Part shown: positions 1 through 5,540 of the stretch, piece by piece | How the letters are laid out: each line of letters starts with the position of its first letter | Numbering within the stretch: the stretch's first letter is position 1 | Assembly (NCBI GenBank): GCA_947177825.1 | Contig: CAMWWA010000080.1 | Span: 1 to 6,063, forward strand | Source of the DNA: an uncultured Clostridia bacterium | GTDB lineage: Bacteria > Bacillota > Clostridia > Christensenellales > Borkfalkiaceae | Length of the DNA stretch: 6,063 bases | Direction of reading: 5' to 3' | Notes under the pieces: model-generated | Seen by the model: the letters and a program-made list of their open reading frames with translations, nothing else | The model's database searches: none | Told to the model about the DNA's origin: nothing | Translations under genes and position numbers: made by a program

Positions 1-95
1 TTTCAAAGGGCAACAACACGCCCTTCAACGGATATGAGGTGTACGGCAAAGTGCACGCAACTATTGTTGACGGCGAAATGAAATATTCGTGCTGA
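1..95 (+). CDS. pyrC: Dihydroorotase, C-terminal end (partial, 5' end outside window)
   Basis: The reading frame enters at base 3 and gives 30 codons ending in TGA at 93-95. The visible tail reads SKGNNTPFNGYEV, then YGKVHATIVDGEMKY. This matches the typical end of bacterial class I dihydroorotases (SKG-NTPF-G, then GKV--TIV-G). The enzyme reversibly cyclises N-carbamoyl-aspartate to dihydroorotate, the third step of UMP synthesis. The metal ligands and active site lie upstream of the window and cannot be checked. The next gene is pyrF, on the same strand 51 bases away, which fits the pathway assignment. Only a short tail is seen, so the call rests on this signature plus context; another amidohydrolase of the same superfamily (allantoinase or hydantoinase) is the less likely alternative. 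Confidence 0.85.
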   Translation, partial: SKGNNTPFNGYEVYGKVHATIVDGEMKYSC

Positions 96-146
96 GTTCA
101 CGGAAAAACAAATAACTGAGAATATTTAAAAAGAGGGAAATTAAAT

Positions 147-1061
147 ATGGTTGACCAATTGATTGACAAAATAATCGAAATGCAAAATCCCACCTGCGTA
201 GGACTGGATACCGATTTCAGCTATCTGCCCGACGAGATGCGCGACGGAATGGCTACTTTCGAGGGCGTTGTCGAACAGCTTATCGAGTTCAATATGAACA
301 TAATCGACAAGGTGTGCGATATCGTGCCCGCGGTTAAGGTGCAGGTTGCCTACTACGAGCAGTACGGCTACAACGGTCTGCGCGCGTTCGATTACACGGT
401 AAATTACGCAAAGGGCAGGGGGCTATACGTCATTGCCGACTGTAAGCGCAACGACATAGGCTCCACGGCAAAATGCTATTCAACCGCATATCTCGGCAAG
501 ACGGATATCAACGGCAAGAAATTAAACGCCTTCCCCGCCGATATGCTTACGGTTAACGGCTATCTCGGCACGGACGGCATCGCGCCCTTCGTCGAGGACG
601 TAAAGAATAACGACAAGGGCATTTTCGTGTTGGTCAAGACCTCCAATCCTTCCAGCGGCGAATTGCAGAATTTAAAGCTCGAAAGCGGCGAAACGCTCTA
701 CGAGCGTATGGGTGCCCTCGTTGACGGCTGGGGCAAGGACTGCATAGGCAAGTACGGCTATTCGGACGTGGGCGCGGTTGTCGGCGCAACACATCCAGAG
801 GAGGCGGCAAGACTGCGCAAACAGTTAAAGAACACATTCTTCCTTATTCCCGGTTACGGTGCGCAGGGCGCAAACGCCGAAATGCTTAAATGCTGTTTCG
901 ACGACCGCGGACTGGGCGGCATCGTAAACAATTCGCGCGGAATAATCTGCGCATACAAAAAGCCCGCTTACGCAGGTATGAGTTATGCGGAGGCGGCACG
1001 GGCGGCGTGCATAGATATGCAGCGCGACTTAGTGAACACGTTAGGAAAAATAGGTAGATGA
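147..1061 (+). CDS. pyrF: Orotidine 5'-phosphate decarboxylase, subfamily 2
   Basis: This 304-residue protein decarboxylates OMP to UMP, the last step of de novo pyrimidine synthesis, in the cytoplasm. The length fits the longer subfamily 2 rather than the roughly 235-residue E. coli/Bacillus type. Motifs seen are CVGLDTD (17-23), PAVKVQ (61-66), ADCKRNDIGST (97-107), VGATHPEE (212-219), PGYGAQG (235-241) and NNSRGI (261-266). K64 together with D98-x-K100-xx-D103 forms the expected Lys-Asp-Lys-Asp catalytic network, so the enzyme looks active. ATG 147 is chosen because GAGGG at 133-137 sits 9 bases upstream and the N-terminus starts in normal family register. The stop overlaps the pyrK start by 4 bp (ATGA), so the two are probably translationally coupled. 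Seven of its 14 Thr codons are ACG, the codon read by the tRNA-Thr(CGT) later in the window. Confidence 0.97.
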   Translation: MVDQLIDKIIEMQNPTCVGLDTDFSYLPDEMRDGMATFEGVVEQLIEFNMNIIDKVCDIVPAVKVQVAYYEQYGYNGLRAFDYTVNYAKGRGLYVIADCKRNDIGSTAKCYSTAYLGKTDINGKKLNAFPADMLTVNGYLGTDGIAPFVEDVKNNDKGIFVLVKTSNPSSGELQNLKLESGETLYERMGALVDGWGKDCIGKYGYSDVGAVVGATHPEEAARLRKQLKNTFFLIPGYGAQGANAEMLKCCFDDRGLGGIVNNSRGIICAYKKPAYAGMSYAEAARAACIDMQRDLVNTLGKIGR

Positions 1062-1819
1062 AAGAGCTGGTTGCAACAGTAAAGCAGGTTGAAAATATCG
1101 CCGAAAACGTGTGGGCGCTTACGGTAACTCTGCCTGAAAGCGCAGGCGAAATCAAGGGCGGACAGTTCCTCAATATTTCCACGGGCGACGGCTCGCGCCT
1201 TTTAAAGCGCCCCTTCGGCATAGTTAAGGCGGAGGGCAACGACGTCACCGTATGTTTCCAGGTCAAGGGCGAGGGCACGGTTGCGCTTTCACAGGCAAAA
1301 AAGGGCGATAAACTCGCCGTGTTGCTGCCTTTGGGAAACGGATTTGTAATTCCCGAAAGTGCAAAAAATGTAGTCGTAATAGGCGGCGGAGTGGGAATTT
1401 TTCCTCTCGTGCCCGTAATTTGTGGCAATAAAGACAAAAAATTCTATTCTTACATAGGCTTCCGCAACAAGAATTGCGCCTGCCTTCTGGACGAATTCGG
1501 CAAAAGCGAAAAGCTTACCGTGGTTACCGACGACGGCTCGCTCGGCAAAAAGAATAACGCCGTCAACGCGTATTTCGAGGATATAGACAACGTTTCCGCA
1601 GACCTGATAATCGCCTGCGGACCTCCCGTAATGCTCAGGGCTTTAAAGCAGAAAATGCAGGAAAAAGGCGTAAAGACGCCCTGCCTCGTTTCCCTTGAAG
1701 AGAGAATGGGCTGCGGCATAGGCGCGTGCCTCGTGTGCGTGTGCAAAAAGAGCGACGGTTCCAACGCGCGCGTCTGCAAGGACGGTCCCGTATTCGACAT
1801 AAACGAGGTGCAACTGTAA
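1058..1819 (+). CDS. pyrK: Dihydroorotate dehydrogenase B, electron transfer subunit
   Basis: This 253-residue iron-sulfur flavoprotein takes electrons from the PyrD FMN and passes them through a 2Fe-2S cluster and FAD to NAD+, in a PyrK2-PyrD2 complex. In order it has a ferredoxin-reductase-like FAD barrel with KRPFGI (50-55; the family usually has RPxS) and PLGNGF (91-96). A nucleotide-binding domain follows with IGGGVGIFPL (108-117) and CGPPVML (187-193). The C-terminal cluster site holds C219, C224, C227 and C240 (C-x4-C-x2-C-x12-C) within GCGIGACLVC; C229 is an extra nearby cysteine. Length is normal for the family. The ATG overlaps the pyrF stop, with a modest AGGA at 1043-1046. The stop overlaps the pyrD start by one base. 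Placement directly before pyrD fits the class 1B system and separates it from other ferredoxin-NADP reductase relatives. Confidence 0.97.
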   Translation: MKELVATVKQVENIAENVWALTVTLPESAGEIKGGQFLNISTGDGSRLLKRPFGIVKAEGNDVTVCFQVKGEGTVALSQAKKGDKLAVLLPLGNGFVIPESAKNVVVIGGGVGIFPLVPVICGNKDKKFYSYIGFRNKNCACLLDEFGKSEKLTVVTDDGSLGKKNNAVNAYFEDIDNVSADLIIACGPPVMLRALKQKMQEKGVKTPCLVSLEERMGCGIGACLVCVCKKSDGSNARVCKDGPVFDINEVQL

Positions 1820-2730
1820 TGGCAAATTTAAGCGTTGAAATCTGCGGCGTAAAACTTAAAAATCCCGTCATTGCGGCAAGCGGCACGTTCGGTTTCGGAA
1901 GAGAATTTGACGAGATTTACGACATAAGCTGCATAGGCGGCGTGTCAACCAAGGGGCTGACGAATGCGTCGCGCCTGGGTAATCCCGTTCCCAGAATTGC
2001 GGAAGGACACGGAGTTATTTTAAACGCGGTGGGTTTGCAGAATCCGGGCGTTAAACACTTTATAGAAAACGATTTAGACTTTTTAAAAAATAAGGGCGTT
2101 GCGGTAATCGCCAACGTTGCGGGCAGCACGCTGGAAGACTACGGCACAATCTGCAGTACGCTTGACGGGCTGGTGGATATGGTAGAGCTCAATATTTCCT
2201 GCCCCAACGTGCGCGCAGGCGGTATGGCTCTGGGTATCAAACCCGAAAATATCGAAGAGGTAACCGCGCTTTCCAAAAGCAATTTAAAGAAAACGCCGCT
2301 TATGGTCAAGCTCTCGCCCAACGTCGAAAGCATTGCAACCAACGCAAAGGCGGCGGAAAGGGGCGGCGCGGACTGCATATCGCTGGTCAACACCTTTACG
2401 GGTATGGTAATCGACCTTGAAAAGCGCAGACCTGTCATAGCCAACAACACGGGCGGCGTTTCGGGCGCGGGCATAAAGCCCATTGCGCTTAAAATGGTTT
2501 ACGAGGCGGCTCACGCCGTCAAAATTCCCGTCGTGGGTATGGGCGGCATAATGAGCGGCAAGGACGCGCTCGAGTTTATGATGGCAGGCGCAAAGGCGGT
2601 GCAGGTAGGCACGGCAAACTTTGCCGACGCTCTCGCAATGCCTAAAATTATAAACGAAATGAACGGGTGGCTGGACAGGCACGGCATAAAAAACGTAAAC
2701 GAAATTGTCGACACTTTGCAATTAAACTAA
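1819..2730 (+). CDS. pyrD: Dihydroorotate dehydrogenase B, catalytic subunit (class 1B)
   Basis: This 303-residue FMN-dependent TIM-barrel enzyme oxidises dihydroorotate to orotate. Motifs seen are NPVIAASGTFGFG (15-27), STKGLT (43-48), NAVGLQNPG (69-77), NISCPNV (125-131), VKLSPN (163-168), GGVSGAGIKP (212-221), GMGGIMSG (240-247) and QVGTAN (262-267). C128 in NISCPNV is the class 1 catalytic base; class 2 membrane enzymes have serine there. With pyrK immediately upstream this indicates the NAD+-linked class 1B form. Start ATG 1819 is chosen because the TAATG junction with pyrK and GAGGTG at 1805-1810 are well placed. A GTG at 1726 in the same frame would add 31 basic residues without family likeness that merely mirror the pyrK cluster-coding region. 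GTC/GTT/GCG-rich codon use matches the neighbours, and there is no sign of transfer. Confidence 0.97.
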   Translation: MANLSVEICGVKLKNPVIAASGTFGFGREFDEIYDISCIGGVSTKGLTNASRLGNPVPRIAEGHGVILNAVGLQNPGVKHFIENDLDFLKNKGVAVIANVAGSTLEDYGTICSTLDGLVDMVELNISCPNVRAGGMALGIKPENIEEVTALSKSNLKKTPLMVKLSPNVESIATNAKAAERGGADCISLVNTFTGMVIDLEKRRPVIANNTGGVSGAGIKPIALKMVYEAAHAVKIPVVGMGGIMSGKDALEFMMAGAKAVQVGTANFADALAMPKIINEMNGWLDRHGIKNVNEIVDTLQLN

Positions 2731-2744
2731 AACGGAGAAAACAT

Positions 2745-3407
2745 ATGGAACTTACATACAAGCAGCAGTTTATAAAATTTATGGTGGATAACGGCGTTTT
2801 GAGATTCGGCGAATTCACGCTGAAGAGCGGAAGAAAAGCGCCCTACTTTATCAATACGGGCAACTACAAAACGGGCTCGCAGCTGGCGCGCCTGGGCAAA
2901 TATTACGCCGCCTGCATACAGCAGAACGGCTTAAAGGCGGAAACCTTGGTCGGACCTGCGTACAAGGGCATACCCCTTGCGGTCACAACGGCTGTTTCGC
3001 TGTCCAACGACTACGGCGTAGACCTCAACTATTGCTTTGACCGCAAAGAGGTCAAGGACCACGGCGAGGGCGGTCTGTTCGTCGGCAAACAGCTTGTCGA
3101 CGGCGAAAAGGTCATCTTAATAGAGGACGTTATGACTTCGGGCAAGGCGCTTCGCGAAATGCTTCCCAAGCTCAAAGCGGCGGCAAACGTTGAAATCGCG
3201 GGCATGATAATTTCTGTTGACAGAATGGAGCGCGGACTGGAAAGCCGGATGTCCGCCGTGCAGGAAGTTTATAAGGAATTCGGCGTAAAGGTCTATTCCA
3301 TAGTCAATATGACCGACATTATCGAAGCTATCGAAAGCGGCATAATCGAAGGAAAGGAATACCTTGACAAGATGAAGGAATACCGCGCAACCTACGGCGT
3401 GGAATAA
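2745..3407 (+). CDS. pyrE: Orotate phosphoribosyltransferase
   Basis: This 220-residue cytoplasmic enzyme transfers phosphoribosyl from PRPP to orotate, forming OMP for PyrF. Seen are the N-terminal helix and FGEFTLKSGRKAPYF (21-35), typical of the orotate-binding side. VGPAYKGIPLA (69-79) follows, then the mobile-loop segment FDRKEVKDHGEGG (98-110) with its Arg/Lys/His residues. The PRPP-binding signature VILIEDVMTSGKA (123-135) contains the acidic pair E127-D128. Length agrees with the family. ATG 2745 is chosen because GGAG at 2734-2737 lies 7 bases upstream; an in-frame GTG at 2667 would overlap pyrD and add 26 basic residues unlike the family. It starts 14 bases after pyrD and is the last recognisable gene of the operon. 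The next gene is a membrane protein behind a palindrome. Confidence 0.97.
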   Translation: MELTYKQQFIKFMVDNGVLRFGEFTLKSGRKAPYFINTGNYKTGSQLARLGKYYAACIQQNGLKAETLVGPAYKGIPLAVTTAVSLSNDYGVDLNYCFDRKEVKDHGEGGLFVGKQLVDGEKVILIEDVMTSGKALREMLPKLKAAANVEIAGMIISVDRMERGLESRMSAVQEVYKEFGVKVYSIVNMTDIIEAIESGIIEGKEYLDKMKEYRATYGVE

Positions 3408-3431
3408 TTAAAAACGTCAACCTATTTGAAA

Positions 3432-3457
3432 CGCCCCGCCGTTGCAACGGCGGGGCG
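3432..3457. repeat. Perfect 26-nt GC-rich palindrome (possible transcription stop after pyrE)
   Basis: The left arm CGCCCCGCCGTTG is followed directly by its exact reverse complement, giving a 13-bp perfect inverted repeat that as RNA would form an 11-bp stem around a TGCA loop. It lies 24 bases after the pyrE stop and 13 bases before the next ATG. Neither side has a clear T-tract: the right flank is GAAACGGTATTTG, and the left flank read on the minus strand is TTTCAAATAG. It is therefore not a canonical intrinsic terminator. It could be a weak or factor-assisted terminator, a 3'-end stabiliser for the pyr mRNA, or a dyad protein-binding site. Confidence 0.75.
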
Positions 3458-3470
3458 AAACGGTATTTGT

Positions 3471-4490
3471 ATGAATGATAAATCGCAAAAAAGATTTTTA
3501 ATTATATTTTTATCGGTTTTTATCGTCGTAGGGTTGGGTTTGGCGATATACGGATTTGTCTTGCTAGGGCAGTACAACGCCGCCGAAGAGGTACAGGCAA
3601 CGGTAATTTCATCCGAATTTAACTCTGAAGGCAGCGAATTAAACGTAAAATTTACTTTTGAGCGGGACGGCAAAGAGGTCACCGCGAAAGGGCGCTTTTC
3701 ACATATAAAATACGTTGACGGCAGATTACCTTACTATGAGGGTTTGCAGACGACCGTGCGCGTAAATAAAAATAACAAGGTGGTTACTTACGGTTCGGAC
3801 GAAATTATGATAACGGTGAGCGGCGGCTTATTTATTTTATTCGGTTTCGGCTTTATGTATTTTATGGTGTTTAGAAAGAAAAACTTTGTCGGTTTGGCTT
3901 ACGCGTACGAGCAGGCAATGGTGAATCCCGAGGAACTTACCGACGAAATGCAGCGCGTAGAGGCGGAAGCCGACCAACTTACCAAATTGCCGGCGAACTC
4001 GCTAGAAAGAATGTCGGGCGAACTTAAAGTGGAGAAGAAGCGTTTTTCAAACAGGCTTGCAACCTTTACGGTTGCCGAAAACGTATTATGCACGATTTTG
4101 CTCGTAGGCTCGATTGTTGCCTGCTGCATATTATTCAGGTCCATATTTTTCGGTATTATTTTCGGGCTTTTCGGGTTCTGCTTCGTGCTGATATTGCCGT
4201 TAAAGATTGCCTATAATTTATATTATTTGATTTTGGTAAGACTCGGCAAATTCAGCGAAAAAAAGCTTGCTGTTGTGGAAGTTTGCGCGTTCGAGTCGTC
4301 GGGCAGTTTTCAGAGCGGCGAGCACTCGCGCACGCATACCGTGTTTAAAAAATTCCGCGTCATTGCCAGAATCGACGGCAAGCGCTCTCTCGGTTACGTT
4401 AAAGGCAACGTTCCGCCGCCGGAGGGAGCCGTTTTAAAAGTTTTAATCCGTCCGAACAAACCCAAGCGGTGGATTATAGACAATAATTAA
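3471..4490 (+). CDS. Four-helix membrane protein with two DUF3592-like domains, function unknown
   Basis: I do not recognise a named function for this 339-residue protein. Layout: basic N-terminus; membrane helix about 9-33; extracytoplasmic beta-rich domain about 38-108, with VQATVISSEF and FTFERDGKEV resembling DUF3592; helix about 112-134; a charged, partly helical loop 135-202 (many E/K, PEELTDEM at 153-160); two close helices about 203-222 and 225-255; and a C-terminal soluble domain 262-339. The C-terminal domain appears to repeat the first (IARIDGKRSLG, later EGAVLKVLIRPNKP). Positive residues after helix 2 (FRKK) and helix 4 (RLGK) suggest both N- and C-termini are inside. ATG 3471 is chosen because an in-frame TTG at 3426 would translate the palindrome. 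No good Shine-Dalgarno precedes 3471, so the start is the weakest point. The 3' end overlaps the deacetylase gene tail to tail. Confidence 0.8.
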   Translation: MNDKSQKRFLIIFLSVFIVVGLGLAIYGFVLLGQYNAAEEVQATVISSEFNSEGSELNVKFTFERDGKEVTAKGRFSHIKYVDGRLPYYEGLQTTVRVNKNNKVVTYGSDEIMITVSGGLFILFGFGFMYFMVFRKKNFVGLAYAYEQAMVNPEELTDEMQRVEAEADQLTKLPANSLERMSGELKVEKKRFSNRLATFTVAENVLCTILLVGSIVACCILFRSIFFGIIFGLFGFCFVLILPLKIAYNLYYLILVRLGKFSEKKLAVVEVCAFESSGSFQSGEHSRTHTVFKKFRVIARIDGKRSLGYVKGNVPPPEGAVLKVLIRPNKPKRWIIDNN

Positions 4491-5182
4491 AACTTTTCAA
4501 AGACGTAGCCTCTGTTCTTATAATATTTAATAACGCTTTTCAGTGCCTGCGCCGTTACGGTCTTGTCGGTCGTATCGTGCGCAAGCATTACTATGTGGTC
4601 GCGGTTTGCGGGGGTGTCGATAGCCGCTTTAAATAGGTCGTCGGGAGTGGCATTGCAAATTTCCGCGTCGCGCAGCGAAGCGTTCCAGTCAACGTAGCGC
4701 ATTCCGTGCGCCGTTACCGCGTTTATAAAGTCGGGGTTCAAACCGAAGCTTCCGCCGGGGAAGCGGTAAACCGCGGCGTATTCGCCCGTCACTTCGCGAA
4801 TAAGCTCGTTGCAGCGGTCAATGTCCTCCAAAAGTTTTTCCGCGGAAGAATAAATGTCCCTGTATACGTGGGAATAGGAGTGCACGGCAACCGTGTGCCC
4901 TTCGTTGAATTCGCGCTCGATAAGATATTTTCTGCGTTCGGCAAGCTTGCCTACGATAAAAAACGTTGCTTTAACGTTTTCCTCTTTCAAAACGTCCAAA
5001 ATTTTAGGGGTGACTTTATCGCTCGGACCGTCGTCAAAGGTAAGGTATACGCACTTTTGCGGCTCTTCGGCAAGCGCAATGCGCGGCTTGACCAATTGCG
5101 TTATATTTAAAAACTGGGTTGCCACCAGCACGAATAACAGCATAAATGCGCATATAACCGTGTTTTTCCTGTTCATACACAT
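4487..5182 (-). CDS. Polysaccharide deacetylase (NodB/CE4 family), secreted or membrane-anchored
   Basis: This 231-residue protein is predicted to be a metal-dependent N- or O-deacetylase of a cell-wall or extracellular polysaccharide, acting outside the membrane. The N-terminus MNRKN plus a hydrophobic stretch (about 9-27) is a signal peptide or anchor; a possible ALA-EE cleavage site (36-38) lies rather far from the hydrophobic core. NodB motifs are all present: TFDDGPS (48-54, catalytic base D50 and metal ligand D51), HSYSH (101-105, metal His), RFPGGS (140-145), DWN (165-167) and MLAHD (199-203, catalytic H202). The family includes PgdA-type peptidoglycan GlcNAc deacetylases and PdaA-type spore-cortex enzymes; the substrate cannot be decided here. 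Start is uncertain: ATG 5182 or ATG 5176 are both plausible, while TTG 5203 is less so, and none has a strong RBS. The gene is divergent from the tRNA. Confidence 0.93.
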   Translation of the reverse strand: MCMNRKNTVICAFMLLFVLVATQFLNITQLVKPRIALAEEPQKCVYLTFDDGPSDKVTPKILDVLKEENVKATFFIVGKLAERRKYLIEREFNEGHTVAVHSYSHVYRDIYSSAEKLLEDIDRCNELIREVTGEYAAVYRFPGGSFGLNPDFINAVTAHGMRYVDWNASLRDAEICNATPDDLFKAAIDTPANRDHIVMLAHDTTDKTVTAQALKSVIKYYKNRGYVFEKF

Positions 5183-5228
5183 AGCTTGCGCAAAATTTTC
5201 CAAATTTTACAAAGATACGAAAAAACGC

Positions 5229-5255
5229 TTGATTTTATTTGTAAATTGATATAAT
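5229..5255 (+). promoter_or_regulatory. Promoter of the tRNA-Thr gene
   Basis: A -35-like TTGATT (5229-5234) and a perfect TATAAT (5250-5255) are separated by 15 bases. The spacing is short, but the -10 is preceded by TGA (5247-5249), an extended -10 that compensates for it. An A-rich stretch lies just upstream (5216-5225). Transcription would start near 5262, about 15 bases before the mature tRNA. Confidence 0.75.
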
Positions 5256-5277
5256 ATGTTTAAGCAATTGAATAAAC

Positions 5278-5353
5278 GCTACTGTGGCTCAGTTGGTAGA
5301 GCAGCTGATTCGTAATCAGCAGGTCGCCGGTTCAAGTCCGGCCAGTAGCTCCA
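5278..5353 (+). tRNA. tRNA-Thr (anticodon CGT)
   Basis: This 76-nt sequence folds into a complete cloverleaf. Acceptor GCTACTG (5278-5284) pairs perfectly with CAGTAGC (5343-5349). The D stem is GCTC/GAGC. Anticodon stem GCTGA/TCAGC encloses loop TTCGTAA, with anticodon CGT at 5311-5313. The variable loop is AGGTC, and T stem GCCGG/CCGGC has loop TTCAAGT. The discriminator is T and CCA is encoded (5351-5353). It reads threonine codon ACG, which is common in this window (half of the pyrF Thr codons). It stands alone with its own promoter and terminator rather than in a tRNA cluster. Confidence 0.97.
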
Positions 5354-5390
5354 AAAAACCGACAGGACTTTTGTCCCGTCGGTTTTTTTT
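5354..5390 (+). terminator. Intrinsic terminator of the tRNA-Thr gene
   Basis: Immediately after the CCA, CCGAC-A-GGAC pairs with GTCC-C-GTCGG around a TTTT loop, with one A/C mismatch. The stem is preceded by A residues (5354-5358) and followed by eight T (5383-5390). This is a textbook Rho-independent terminator; the flanking A and T runs could also make it work weakly in the reverse direction. Confidence 0.93.
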
Positions 5391-5473
5391 GCGTTTACTG
5401 TACAAAACGAACAGTCTACTTGCAGCCTATTAAAATATGGATATGTTTTTTATGCCGTACTAAATTTATTCGG

Positions 5474-5501
5474 TTGAGTTTCTTTTGATTTATGATATAA
5501 T
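5474..5501 (+). promoter_or_regulatory. Promoter of the acyltransferase gene
   Basis: TTGAGT (5474-5479) and TATAAT (5496-5501) are separated by 16 bases, with TGA directly before the -10 (extended -10). The expected start near 5508 leaves a leader of about 33 bases that contains GGAGAG at 5528-5533, 7 bases before the ATG. The spacer between the tRNA terminator and this promoter (5391-5473) is AT-rich and shows nothing else recognisable. Confidence 0.8.
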
Positions 5502-5540
5502 GAATGTACGATAAACAGAAATATAGCGGAGAGTGAGTAT

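Noticed and set aside
1726..1818. N-terminal extension of pyrD from GTG 1726
   Set aside because: It overlaps the pyrK cluster-binding region in another frame and gives an Arg-rich segment unlike the PyrD family; ATG 1819 has a good RBS and family-like N-terminus.
634..2721. Minus-strand open frames opposite pyrF, pyrK and pyrD
   Set aside because: Low-complexity Pro/Arg/Ser-rich translations, no RBS or family likeness, fully opposite strongly conserved genes; they are shadows of GC-biased codon use.
2667..2744. N-terminal extension of pyrE from GTG 2667
   Set aside because: It overlaps the end of pyrD and adds a basic stretch not seen in the family; GGAG sits correctly before ATG 2745.
3432..3457. 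Palindrome as a canonical Rho-independent terminator
   Set aside because: No run of T follows the stem on either strand, so it is listed only as a palindrome with uncertain role.
3426..3470. Longer start (TTG 3426) for the membrane protein
   Set aside because: It would translate straight through the palindrome and has no RBS; ATG 3471 begins a normal basic N-terminus before the first membrane helix.
4706..5249. Plus-strand open frames opposite the deacetylase
   Set aside because: The minus-strand protein has all NodB motifs; the plus-strand translations show no recognisable domain or start signals.
5395..5420. Possible LexA/SOS-like site near ACTGTACAAAACGAACAGT
   Set aside because: It lacks the second GTTC half-site of the Gram-positive SOS box and shows no convincing dyad.
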